NCBI GenBank assembly: GCA_003447515.1
Contig: DLZA01000370.1
Location: forward strand, 1,757 to 8,805
Source: Paracoccaceae bacterium
Lineage (GTDB): Bacteria > Pseudomonadota > Alphaproteobacteria > Rhodobacterales > Rhodobacteraceae
DNA length: 7,049 nucleotides
Direction: 5' to 3'
In this document: piece by piece, positions 1-6,570 of the stretch
Position numbering within the stretch: position 1 is the stretch's first letter
Layout: the number at the start of each line of letters is the position of its first letter
The notes under the pieces: generated by a model
The model's input: the letters and a program-made list of their open reading frames with translations, nothing else
Told to the model about the DNA's origin: nothing
Databases searched by the model: none
Program-made: the position numbers and the translations under genes

Positions 1-744
1 GCCCAAATCGTTATTCCAAATGGACCTCGTTTAGGTGGGAAAGTAATCGAGGTCGACGGTCTATCAAAAGCATATGGAGAAAAATTATTGGTCGAGGATC
101 TCTCCTTCTCGCTACCACCTGGCGGTATTGTTGGCGTTATCGGGCCTAACGGCGCAGGGAAATCAACCCTGTTCAAAATGCTTACAGGACAAGAACTACC
201 AGATAAGGGCACAGTCGCTTTTGGTGATACTGTGAAGCTGTCATATGTGGATCAATCCCGCGATAACTTAGATGACAAGAAAACGGTGTGGGAAGAAATT
301 TCCGACAGCCAGGATATCATCAAGTTAGGCGATGCAGAAATGAACGCGCGGGCGTACTGTTCCACCTTCAACTTCCGTGGTGGTGATCAACAGAAGACCA
401 TGAACCTACTATCAGGCGGTGAACGCAACCGTGTACATCTTGCCAAGCTACTGCGCGAAGGCGGCAATGTGCTCCTACTTGATGAGCCTACCAACGACCT
501 CGACGTAGAAACCCTCCGCGCGCTCGAAGATGCCCTTGTAGACTTCGCTGGCTGCGCCGTAGTTATCTCCCATGACCGCTTCTTTTTAGATCGCATCTGC
601 ACCCATATTTTGGCATTCGAAGGCGAAGCCCGAGTGGAATGGTTTGAAGGTAACTTCGCAGACTACGAAGAGGATAAGGTACGCAGACTAGGTCCGAATG
701 CGTTAGAACCAACACGAGTGAAATACAAAAAATTTACACGGTGA
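1..744 (+). CDS. ettA: EttA, energy-dependent translational throttle (ABC-F ATPase), C-terminal part
   Basis: The 5' end lies outside the window; the frame is open from base 1, giving 247 residues of a protein that is usually about 555 long. EttA is a cytoplasmic ABC-F ATPase with two ABC domains and no membrane part. It binds the ribosomal E site and couples early elongation to the ATP/ADP ratio. The visible part starts at the end of the inter-domain linker (IPNGPRLG, typical of EttA) and then covers all of ABC domain 2. Fragment residues 48-56 are Walker A (GPNGAGKST), 137-141 the LSGGE signature, 157-163 Walker B ending in DEP with catalytic Glu162, and His191 is the switch histidine in [10 protein letters not shown]. 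The tail KYKKFTR matches the EttA C-terminus, so the 3' end looks intact. The gene converges with the liv operon. Identification comes from recalled E. coli EttA features; no search was run. Confidence 0.96.
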   Translation, partial: AQIVIPNGPRLGGKVIEVDGLSKAYGEKLLVEDLSFSLPPGGIVGVIGPNGAGKSTLFKMLTGQELPDKGTVAFGDTVKLSYVDQSRDNLDDKKTVWEEISDSQDIIKLGDAEMNARAYCSTFNFRGGDQQKTMNLLSGGERNRVHLAKLLREGGNVLLLDEPTNDLDVETLRALEDALVDFAGCAVVISHDRFFLDRICTHILAFEGEARVEWFEGNFADYEEDKVRRLGPNALEPTRVKYKKFTR

Positions 745-764
745 CGCTTTTAATTACTCAAAAT

Positions 765-798
765 TATTCTCCATAAACAAAATTCTTTATGGAGAATA
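765..798. terminator. Perfect 13-bp hairpin, possible convergent terminator
   Basis: The arms TATTCTCCATAAA (765-777) and TTTATGGAGAATA (786-798) are exact reverse complements around an 8-base loop. It starts 20 bases after the ettA stop. In the plus-strand RNA no U-run follows, so it would be a poor intrinsic terminator for ettA and may instead protect the mRNA 3' end. In the minus-strand RNA it is followed by AUUUUGAG, a short U-run, so it could stop transcripts arriving from livF, though more than 350 bases past that gene. The inverted repeat is certain; its function is inferred. Confidence 0.55.
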
Positions 799-947
799 TC
801 GGAGGGCTGACACAAGTTCAAAAAACAAACCATGTGCTGACATTTAGAGTTGGCAAAAATAGCCTCAATCTTCTTTGTGCATGTCAACATAGTGTCTCCG
901 TAAACAGCCGAATGATCATTAGCCAGTTCCTACATGTCTAGTTCGTG

Positions 948-990
948 CCGACAAGTGTCATCGAGGTATCCCAGTCACATATCTTGTCGG
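948..990. repeat. 8-bp inverted repeat with 27-base spacer
   Basis: CCGACAAG (948-955) and CTTGTCGG (983-990) are perfect reverse complements separated by 27 bases. Pairing does not extend at either end and no U-run follows on either strand. It may be a weak stem downstream of livF, or chance; an 8-bp match in a 400-base gap is only modest evidence. Confidence 0.35.
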
Positions 991-1148
991 AGATTAAAAG
1001 GACTCTGATCTGAACGGTAATTGGTTTAGCATCCTCAATGTTATCTAGGGATTAATGGCCAAACAGAAAACCTTATCTTTCTCTTTTTCTCTGGGAATAC
1101 AGGCGATTAAAGAAGTTTTCTTACCGGGGCAGCCATATTTACCAAAAA

Positions 1149-1889
1149 TCAAATCGCCAAATATTCGTGTCGCAGATCTGCGTCCTCTAAAACCTCCTTG
1201 GCAGTCCCGTCAAAAACGACATTTCCGGTATCCAAAATCACTGCACGATCCGCAAGATTTAACGCAGCCACTGCGTTCTGTTCCACAATTATTGTTGTCA
1301 TTCCCTGTTCACGGATGTGTTGCAGCGTTTTCTCTATCTCTTGCACAATCACTGGAGCCAAACCCTCATACGGTTCATCAAGCAACAATAACTTGATGTC
1401 ACGCGCCAACGCGCGACCAATAGAGAGCATTTGTTGCTCACCCCCTGACAAGGTTGTACCCTCTTGTTTACGACGCTCACCAAGACGTGGAAACAAGTCA
1501 TAGATACGTTCAATAGACCAGCCTATTGGTTTTTCAATCTGAGCCAATTGGATATTTTCTTCAACCGTCAGGCCCTGAATAATGCGACGATCTTCTGGAA
1601 CCAGACCGATCCCTGATTGAGCCGCTTGCCACGCTTTCATCTGATGCAGTGGCTGATGGTCCAACCAAACCTCCCCTTTCACCAATGTAGGATCATCCAA
1701 CCGTGCCAAAGCTCTAAGGGTGGAGGTTTTACCAGCACCGTTCCTTCCCAAAAGTGCTAGGATTTCACCTTCGTGCACGTTCATAGAAACGCCCTGCACG
1801 ATGTAGCTTTCGCCGTAATATGCGTGAATATCGTAAGCAGAGAAATAGGCGGGTGCGTGGGGGGAACGATCATTTTTCTTGTAACTCAT
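1149..1889 (-). CDS. livF: Liv-type ABC importer ATPase, LivF family
   Basis: This is one of the two cytoplasmic ATPases driving the importer encoded by the operon. At 246 residues it is close to the usual LivF length of about 235-240, with a slightly long polar N-terminus. Walker A is GRNGAGKT (48-55), the GLVPEDRRI stretch (95-103) is the LivF-style Q-loop region, LSGGEQ (147-152) is a canonical signature, and Walker B is KLLLLDEP (166-173) with catalytic Glu172. At the switch position, where most ABC ATPases have His, it has Gln204 (VEQN), as E. coli LivF does. The ATG follows the livG stop by 12 bases and has an AAAGGA ribosome site overlapping that stop, suggesting coupled translation. 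It is the last gene of the operon and converges with ettA. The family is clear; the substrate is not. Confidence 0.95.
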   Translation of the reverse strand: MSYKKNDRSPHAPAYFSAYDIHAYYGESYIVQGVSMNVHEGEILALLGRNGAGKTSTLRALARLDDPTLVKGEVWLDHQPLHQMKAWQAAQSGIGLVPEDRRIIQGLTVEENIQLAQIEKPIGWSIERIYDLFPRLGERRKQEGTTLSGGEQQMLSIGRALARDIKLLLLDEPYEGLAPVIVQEIEKTLQHIREQGMTTIIVEQNAVAALNLADRAVILDTGNVVFDGTAKEVLEDADLRHEYLAI

Positions 1890-1901
1890 TTCGCCTGTCC
1901 T

Positions 1902-2663
1902 TTAATCTTCTGCTGCTGTGCCAAGATACGCTTCTTTGACCTTTGAATTGCTACGGATTGCGTCAGGAAGATCTTCAGCGATAACAGTGCCTTGCGCTAA
2001 AACTGAGATCTTTTGCGCCAGACTAAATACAACACCCATGTCATGCTCAATAATCGCCATAGTGATCTGTAACCGATCCTGGATTTCTTTCAAAAGTTCA
2101 ATTGTACTTTCGGTATCGGCTCTCGCCATCCCGGCTGTGGGCTCATCCAACAACAAAAGCTTTGGGCTTTGCGAAAGGCACATTGCCATTTCCAAACGTC
2201 GTTTATCACCACGTGAAAGAGAAGACGCAATCATGTCACGCTTTTCGATCATGTTTACATCGATAAGCATTTGTTCAGCTCGGTCACGAATTTCAGATTC
2301 ATTTGTAACTGGCTTCCAAGCATTCCGTTCAAAGGATCCATCGCGCTTGGCAAAACAAGGGATCATCACGTTTTCAAAAACTGTCAGATCAGTGAAGATC
2401 TCCGGCGTCTGAAACACGCGGCTGACTCCCATTTGATTAATCTCATGCGGCTTTTTCTGCAGCAGGGATTGCCCATCAAAAATCACAGAACCCGTGTCAG
2501 GGACAAGTTTTCCGACAAAACAATTCAGAAGGGTCGATTTACCAGCGCCATTGGGGCCGATGATCGCGTGGATCGTTCCTTCTTCGACCTTCAAGTTTAC
2601 ATTTTGCAACGCTTTTAAGCCACCAAAGGATTTGTTTACATTCTGGACTTCAAGGATACTCAT
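1902..2663 (-). CDS. livG: Liv-type ABC importer ATPase, LivG family
   Basis: This is the second ATPase of the importer, expected to pair with LivF beneath LivH-LivM. I prefer the ATG at 2663 (MSILEV, 253 residues), preceded by GGAG at a 9-base spacing. An in-frame ATG at 2678 would add five residues and overlaps the livM stop as TAATG, but lacks a clear ribosome site. Numbered from 2663: Walker [10 protein letters not shown] (36-44), Q-loop Gln85 (FQTPEIF), signature LSRGDK (149-154), Walker B KLLLLDEP (168-175) with Glu174, and switch His207 (IEHD). The signature is unusual: Arg and Asp replace the first Gly and the Gln or Glu of LSGGQ/E. I recall the same variant in related roseobacter LivG proteins, so it is probably not a mutation. 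The C-terminus EAYLG is typical of LivG. Confidence 0.95.
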   Translation of the reverse strand: MSILEVQNVNKSFGGLKALQNVNLKVEEGTIHAIIGPNGAGKSTLLNCFVGKLVPDTGSVIFDGQSLLQKKPHEINQMGVSRVFQTPEIFTDLTVFENVMIPCFAKRDGSFERNAWKPVTNESEIRDRAEQMLIDVNMIEKRDMIASSLSRGDKRRLEMAMCLSQSPKLLLLDEPTAGMARADTESTIELLKEIQDRLQITMAIIEHDMGVVFSLAQKISVLAQGTVIAEDLPDAIRSNSKVKEAYLGTAAED

Positions 2664-2672
2664 CGTTCCAGT

Positions 2673-2676
2673 CTCC
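2673..2676 (-). promoter_or_regulatory. Ribosome binding site that favours the shorter livG start
   Basis: On the minus strand GGAG lies 9 bases upstream of the ATG at 2663 and just inside the overlapping TAATG of livM and the longer livG frame. The longer start has only TTGAATA before it, which is not Shine-Dalgarno-like. A ribosome ending livM could also re-initiate at either ATG. Confidence 0.5.
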
Positions 2677-2677
2677 A

Positions 2678-3865
2678 TTATTCAACAGGCGTTTGTAAGT
2701 TTTTCTTAGCCTTACGACCCCTGAGTGCTTCGCGGATGCGGTTTGCGCCATCCATCAAACCACCAGGAAGGAAGATCACGATAATCATGAACAAAAGTCC
2801 CAAGGTTAAATGCCAGCCCTTACCTGTGAACCAATGCAGCACCCAAACAAGGGAGTTCTCCAACCACTCAGGTAAGTATTGAAACCAAGCATGCAGCACG
2901 TTGTCATTGATTTTAGACAAAATATTCTCAAAATACTTGATAAAACCAGCCCCTAACAGAGGGCCCAGCAAAGTACCCGCACCACCAAGAATAGTCATTA
3001 AAACAACCTCACCTGATGCAGTCCACTGCATACGTTCGGCACCTGCAAGTGGGTCCATGGAGGCCAGCAATCCCCCAGCCAAGCCAGCGTACATACCAGA
3101 GATCACAAACGCTGCCAGAGTATGAGGCCGCGTATTTACACCCGTATAGTTCAGCCTTGTTTGGTTGGTTTTTACAGCACGCAGCATCAATCCAAATGGA
3201 GAGCGAAAGATACGAATAGAAATGTAGAACATGAACAGCATCACACATGCGCTTACGTAGTATCCGACGTTGAACTGAAAATCCCATGCGCTGAGCGTCA
3301 ACTCGTATGTGGTGTTCATCGTCCAACCAAACAGGTGCGGAGTGGTCAAATTTTCTACTTGAAATAACTGAATGTCATCCGCGTAAACCTGCAGTCCTGT
3401 TTCCCCATTAGTCAAATTAAACTTAGGATTGGACAGAACTGAGTAAGCAATCGCAAAACTCATTTGGGCAAAAGCAAGTGTCAAAATAGAGAAGTAAATC
3501 CCAGAACGGCGCAAACACAAGAAACCAATAAAAAGCGAAAAAATCCCTGCGATAATAACAGACAAAAATAGCGCAGGCACAATGTTATAGCTCAGCAATT
3601 TGAACATCCACACAGCAGCATATGATCCAACACCCAAAAAGGCGGCGTGTCCAAAGGACAGGTACCCAGTCAGTCCAAACAGGATGTTAAATCCAATAGC
3701 AAAAATACCAAATATAACGAACCGCTGCATGAGGTCCGGGTATCCAGCATTGAACTGCGCCATTGCGCTATCTGTCGGGAAAGGGTTCATGATGAATGGC
3801 GCAAGTACTGCGATGATAATGACGAACAAAAAAGTGCCTGTATCGCGTTGGTTTAAGTTTAGCAT
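2678..3865 (-). CDS. livM: Liv-type ABC importer permease, LivM family
   Basis: This is one of two inner-membrane permeases forming the translocation channel. It has 395 residues, with hydrophobic segments near 11-27, 47-65, 96-116, 122-145, 202-222, 249-270, 286-310 and 352-370. The conserved LivM motif [14 protein letters not shown] is at 67-80. The cytoplasmic loop [16 protein letters not shown] (229-244) is the EAA-like coupling segment that contacts an ATPase, and [16 protein letters not shown] (291-306) is also typical. A hydrophilic stretch of about 55 residues (146-200) is presumably a periplasmic loop. The basic tail [12 protein letters not shown] is consistent with a cytoplasmic C-terminus. 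A good GGAGG ribosome site lies within the last codons of livH, and only two bases separate that stop from this ATG, so translation is probably coupled. The last base of the stop region overlaps the longer livG frame by one base. Confidence 0.95.
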   Translation of the reverse strand: MLNLNQRDTGTFLFVIIIAVLAPFIMNPFPTDSAMAQFNAGYPDLMQRFVIFGIFAIGFNILFGLTGYLSFGHAAFLGVGSYAAVWMFKLLSYNIVPALFLSVIIAGIFSLFIGFLCLRRSGIYFSILTLAFAQMSFAIAYSVLSNPKFNLTNGETGLQVYADDIQLFQVENLTTPHLFGWTMNTTYELTLSAWDFQFNVGYYVSACVMLFMFYISIRIFRSPFGLMLRAVKTNQTRLNYTGVNTRPHTLAAFVISGMYAGLAGGLLASMDPLAGAERMQWTASGEVVLMTILGGAGTLLGPLLGAGFIKYFENILSKINDNVLHAWFQYLPEWLENSLVWVLHWFTGKGWHLTLGLLFMIIVIFLPGGLMDGANRIREALRGRKAKKNLQTPVE

Positions 3866-3867
3866 GA

Positions 3868-4890
3868 CTATTCCTCCATCACGCCTTCACGCCCCATCAA
3901 TCCCCGTGGGCGTACCAATAGAATGATTATTGCAACAAGGTATATGATGATTTGATTGATACCAGGGATCGTCGTTGTCGCCCAAGTTGTGGACGCAAAG
4001 CTTTCGAGAATGCCGAGCAAAAAACCCGCAAGAACCGCGCCGGGTAAGGACCCCATACCACCGACAACAACCACAACAAAACTCAGTACCAGGAAATCCA
4101 TGCCCCAGTGGTAATTTGGAGGGTTAATAGGCGTATACATTACACCTGCCAACCCGGCAACTGCAGCAGCAACACCGAACATGATAGTGAAGCGGCGGTC
4201 AATATTGATGCCCAATAGGCCGACAGTCTCACGGTCCTGCATGCCAGCACGAACAACCATTCCAAAGGTTGTAAACTGCAGAAATGCAAATACCCCACCT
4301 ATGACGATTACCGAAAAGAAGAAATAGGTGATCCGCCAAACAGGATAAGACAGTTGCAAACCAATTGCGCCCCCCAGATCAAGCACACCCGACAACGCAT
4401 CAGGCGCTGGTGTTTGAATAGGGTTGGCCCCAAAAAATGCCTTTACAACCTCTTGTAAAACAATTGCCAGGCCAAACGTCACGAGAATTTGATCTGCGTG
4501 TGGACGCTTGTAGAAGTGTTTGATCAAGCCACGCTCCATGATCACGCCAATGGCCAACATTATTGGAATGGCGAATATGATTGCGAGGGGGACGGACCAT
4601 TCAATAATGCTTTGCCCCGCAACCTCTCCAAACCATGATTCAACATACGGCGTTTTGACCTTTAATGGATTACCTAGAAAATCTTTTTGTGTCTCATCAA
4701 TCGTGGTCGATGAGAGATTAAGAATTTTATTCAGTGTTACCGAACAAAATGCGCCAATCATAAATAATGCACCGTGTGCAAAATTGACCACTCCGAGAGT
4801 GCCAAAAATTAGGGTGAGACCCAAAGCGATTAACGCATAAGCGGAGCCTTTGTCTAAACCGTTTAAAATCTGTAGGAGGAGTGCGTCCAT
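3868..4890 (-). CDS. livH: Liv-type ABC importer permease, LivH family
   Basis: This is the partner permease of LivM. It has 340 residues, somewhat longer than E. coli LivH (about 308). Hydrophobic segments lie near 14-31, 33-54, 97-118, 135-153, 186-206, 235-252, 264-292 and 312-328. [13 protein letters not shown] (36-48) is the LivH signature stretch, [17 protein letters not shown] (213-229) the coupling loop, and [18 protein letters not shown] (272-289) the conserved Gly-rich segment. The extra length is largely a polar insertion at about 58-96 containing [15 protein letters not shown], probably periplasmic. The ATG is preceded by AGAAGGGTCAGGGAT, a moderate ribosome site. It is separated from the upstream binding-protein gene by 89 bases holding a strong hairpin. 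The gene ends two bases before livM. Confidence 0.95.
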   Translation of the reverse strand: MDALLLQILNGLDKGSAYALIALGLTLIFGTLGVVNFAHGALFMIGAFCSVTLNKILNLSSTTIDETQKDFLGNPLKVKTPYVESWFGEVAGQSIIEWSVPLAIIFAIPIMLAIGVIMERGLIKHFYKRPHADQILVTFGLAIVLQEVVKAFFGANPIQTPAPDALSGVLDLGGAIGLQLSYPVWRITYFFFSVIVIGGVFAFLQFTTFGMVVRAGMQDRETVGLLGINIDRRFTIMFGVAAAVAGLAGVMYTPINPPNYHWGMDFLVLSFVVVVVGGMGSLPGAVLAGFLLGILESFASTTWATTTIPGINQIIIYLVAIIILLVRPRGLMGREGVMEE

Positions 4891-4927
4891 ATCCCTGACC
4901 CTTCTTCTTTTTCAGAGGGTTGCTTGT

Positions 4928-4961
4928 AAAAGTAGCCACGACGAACAAATCGCCGTGGCTA
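4928..4961 (-). terminator. Intercistronic hairpin with short U-run between the binding-protein gene and livH
   Basis: In the minus-strand RNA the arms at 4961-4950 and 4944-4933 form a 12-bp stem (TAGCCACGGCGA with TCGTCGTGGCTA) with one G-U wobble and a 5-base loop, followed by CTTTTA. On the plus strand the wobble becomes an A-C mismatch, so the structure suits the operon's own RNA. It lies just after the binding-protein stop. Such elements commonly cause partial termination or shield the upstream mRNA from 3' decay, giving more binding protein than permease. The stem is seen directly; the role is inferred. Confidence 0.75.
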
Positions 4962-4979
4962 AAATTCTAAGTAAAAACC

Positions 4980-6338
4980 TTACGCGCCCGGGTTACAAGC
5001 ACCTAAACTACCACCGGCAAACATTGGGTGATCCGGTGCATACTCGACTTGCGCACGCGGTGTAACTTCAACAACCTCTAAAACGTCAAATTCTGATGTT
5101 GGGTTTTCTTTACCCTTCACCACCAAGACGTCTTTAAAGCACTGATGGTCAGCAGCACGGTAAGTGGTTGGGCCGTTGCCCAAACCGTCGAACTCAAGGC
5201 CTTCCATTGCTTCAACAACACCACAAGGATTAAATGTACCCGCGGTTTCACATGCGTTCGCATAAAGCATTGTTTGGCAATACACTGTGTGTGCTGCCTG
5301 AGAAGGAGGAAACCCGTACTTTGTTCCAAAGGATTTTACGAAAGCTTTTGAACCTTCGTCTTGCAAAGACCAGTGCCAGTTCGTTGAACCAAATATCCCT
5401 TTTACGTTTTCACCCGCACCACGAGCCATGAGACGCGAATACAATGGAACAACAATTTCAAAGTTTTTGCCGTTTACTTGCTTGTCACGCAAACCAAATT
5501 GTACAGCGGATGTCAGGGAGTTAATCATGTTCCCACCGTAGTGGTTGAGGACCAAGATATCGGCTCCTGAATTAAGCACAGGAGCAACGTAAGACGAAAA
5601 GTCTGTCGTCGCGAGCGGTGTCAAAACGTTATTAGCTGTTTTCCAGCCCTTCGCTTCGGTCGCAGCCTGAATGGACTCTTGTTGTGTCCAACCCCAAGTG
5701 TAGTCAGCGGTTAGGTGATATGCTGTGCGGTCAGCACCATACATTTTTTCTAGAACAGGCGCTAAAGCGGCACCCGACATATATCCGTTGAAGAAGTGAC
5801 GGAAACCATTGGCTTTTTTATCTTTACCAGTTGTGTCGTTGGAGTGGGTCAGACCCGCCATGAAGATAACTCCGGCTTCTTGACAAAGGCCTTGCACAGC
5901 AATCGCCACACCTGAAGAAGACCCGCCGGTAATCATAATAGCACCGTCTTTTTCAATCATTGATTTAGCAGATGCGCGCGCTGCGTCAGATTTGGTCTGC
6001 GTATCGCCCGTCACATAGGCAACTTTCTTGCCGAGTATACCGTTGCCTTTCAGCATTGAAGACCCGCCTGACACTTTGAATGTGTTCATCATGCCACCAT
6101 CACCACCACCGTTAAGGTGTTCAACGGCCAGTTCGTAAGCGCGTAGTTCGTCAGCACCCTCATCCGCGTAAGGACCAGATTGCGGAACATTGAAACCAAG
6201 GGTTACATTTGCACCTTGCGGGGCGTTCGTGTATCCGGAGTGGCTTCCTGCCGTAAGGATCTGTGGTAGCGCAAGACCTGCACCCGCGAGAGCGCCACCT
6301 TTAAGCACTCCACGGCGTGTTGTGTTTTTCAGAGTCAT
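4980..6338 (-). CDS. Periplasmic solute-binding protein of a Liv/HAAT ABC importer, Tat-exported
   Basis: It should capture the transported solute and deliver it to LivH-LivM. I chose the ATG at 6338 (452 residues) because GGGAGGA precedes it at a good spacing; an upstream in-frame ATG at 6383 would add 15 residues before the signal peptide. The N-terminus has a twin-arginine signal: TTRRGVLK (6-13) with Arg8-Arg9, then a hydrophobic stretch to about residue 29 and probable cleavage near LTAG. The mature part resembles periplasmic binding proteins of the Leu/Ile/Val-amide family: NVTLGFNVPQSGPYADEG (44-61) is the first strand and ligand loop, and TGGSSSGVAIAV (137-148) the second helix start. 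There are six cysteines (152, 354, 363, 372, 400, 448), enough for three disulfides. It is the first and probably most highly expressed gene of the operon. The substrate could be an amino acid, amide, urea-like or other small solute; I cannot decide. Confidence 0.93.
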   Translation of the reverse strand: MTLKNTTRRGVLKGGALAGAGLALPQILTAGSHSGYTNAPQGANVTLGFNVPQSGPYADEGADELRAYELAVEHLNGGGDGGMMNTFKVSGGSSMLKGNGILGKKVAYVTGDTQTKSDAARASAKSMIEKDGAIMITGGSSSGVAIAVQGLCQEAGVIFMAGLTHSNDTTGKDKKANGFRHFFNGYMSGAALAPVLEKMYGADRTAYHLTADYTWGWTQQESIQAATEAKGWKTANNVLTPLATTDFSSYVAPVLNSGADILVLNHYGGNMINSLTSAVQFGLRDKQVNGKNFEIVVPLYSRLMARGAGENVKGIFGSTNWHWSLQDEGSKAFVKSFGTKYGFPPSQAAHTVYCQTMLYANACETAGTFNPCGVVEAMEGLEFDGLGNGPTTYRAADHQCFKDVLVVKGKENPTSEFDVLEVVEVTPRAQVEYAPDHPMFAGGSLGACNPGA

Positions 6339-6343
6339 AGTTT

Positions 6344-6350
6344 TCCTCCC
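6344..6350 (-). promoter_or_regulatory. Strong ribosome binding site that fixes the binding-protein start
   Basis: GGGAGGA on the minus strand lies about five bases before the ATG at 6338, directly ahead of the Tat signal sequence. It argues against the longer in-frame start at 6383. Confidence 0.85.
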
Positions 6351-6377
6351 AATGAACTCAATTTTTGACCGATCGAC

Positions 6378-6391
6378 GCCCACTCATGGGC
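6378..6391 (-). promoter_or_regulatory. Small hairpin in the binding-protein mRNA leader
   Basis: GCCCA (6378-6382) and TGGGC (6387-6391) pair around a CTCA spacer, giving a GC-rich 5-bp stem with a tetraloop in the presumed 5' leader about 40 bases before the start codon. It is too small to call a riboswitch or attenuator and may be chance. Confidence 0.25.
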
Positions 6392-6414
6392 AATCAAGCG
6401 AAAATGTCGTCAAG

Positions 6415-6431
6415 TTTTGACTAAATCAAAA
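6415..6431. promoter_or_regulatory. Operator candidate: TTTTGA-N5-TCAAAA near-palindrome
   Basis: TTTTGACTAAATCAAAA has perfect 6-bp arms and, in its 5-base centre, one more matching pair and one mismatch. It lies just downstream of the candidate -10 of the binding-protein promoter and would overlap the transcription start, a classic repressor position. A second, overlapping dyad, GTCAA-GTT-TTGAC, occupies 6409-6421. The divergently encoded XRE regulator is the natural candidate to bind here. The symmetry is seen directly; the role is inferred. Confidence 0.45.
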
Positions 6432-6435
6432 ATCC

Positions 6436-6463
6436 ATTAAATCGTGAAAAATACAATAAACAA
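6436..6463 (-). promoter_or_regulatory. Candidate sigma-70-type promoter for the binding-protein/liv operon
   Basis: Read on the minus strand, TTGTTT (6463-6458) and TTTAAT (6441-6436) are separated by 16 bases; the -10 matches the consensus at five of six positions and the -35 at three. It would give a leader of about 90 bases. In DNA this AT-rich other partial matches are expected, so this is the best reading rather than a firm call. Confidence 0.4.
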
Positions 6464-6482
6464 TTGCTTTTAATAATTTTTT

Positions 6483-6511
6483 TTGTAAATATTTTCTCAA
6501 TATTTTAAACT
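6483..6511 (+). promoter_or_regulatory. Weak candidate promoter for the divergent XRE regulator
   Basis: TTGTAA (6483-6488) and TAAACT (6506-6511) are spaced by 17 bases and each match the consensus at four of six positions. The start codon is at 6571, so the leader would be about 50 bases. AT-rich composition makes chance matches likely. Confidence 0.25.
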
Positions 6512-6570
6512 TATTTGTAAAATTCTTAACGTTGGGTAGGCAATCGTAAGCAATCAAAGGATAAATTTGA

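Larger units (their letters stand above)
745..1148. other. 404-base convergent intergenic region without a convincing gene
   Basis: This stretch lies between the ends of ettA (+) and livF (-), so it should carry terminators for both units. It holds a perfect 13-bp hairpin near ettA, an 8-bp inverted repeat further on, and a 17-base pure pyrimidine run at 1076-1092. Reading frames here are short. The longest is a 46-residue minus-strand frame (750-890) that runs through the hairpin and resembles nothing I know. I found no tRNA-like cloverleaf, transposase remnant or classical hairpin-plus-long-U terminator directly after livF. Confidence 0.7.
6421..6530. other. Very AT-rich divergent control region with helically phased A/T tracts
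   Basis: By hand count only 18 of these 110 bases are G or C. A-runs centred near 6430, 6440, 6449 and 6459 are followed by T-runs centred near 6470, 6480, 6493, 6504 and 6515, a spacing close to one helical turn, which predicts intrinsic DNA bending. AATATTTT occurs at 6488-6495 and 6499-6506 (11 bp apart) and TTTGTAAA at 6482-6489 and 6514-6521 (32 bp apart). The region lies between two divergent starts, so bending or nucleoid-protein binding could affect both genes. Confidence 0.5.

Noticed and set aside
750..890. 46-codon minus-strand frame with GGAG before its ATG and five cysteines
   Set aside because: It is short, runs straight through the perfect hairpin at 765-798, and shows no recognisable family. 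Chance is the simpler reading.
1055..1396. 113-codon plus-strand frame starting MAKQKTLSF
   Set aside because: About 248 of its bases are antisense to livF, which is a certain gene. Only the first 31 codons lie in the gap, and the protein resembles nothing known to me.
1902..2663. LSRGDK in LivG read as a disabling mutation
   Set aside because: The frame, Walker motifs and switch histidine are intact, the second Gly of the signature is kept, and E. coli LivG also deviates here, so this is a lineage variant rather than a dead ATPase.
1149..6338. Urea importer (urtABCDE) as an alternative identity
   Set aside because: Gene order and families are similar, but no urease or urea-linked gene is in view and LivG lacks the LSHGQKQWLEIG-type signature I associate with UrtD. 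The substrate is left open.
6339..6383. Upstream in-frame start adding 15 residues to the binding protein
   Set aside because: The strong GGGAGGA site directly precedes the ATG at 6338, and the extension would sit ahead of the Tat signal, where few residues are usual.
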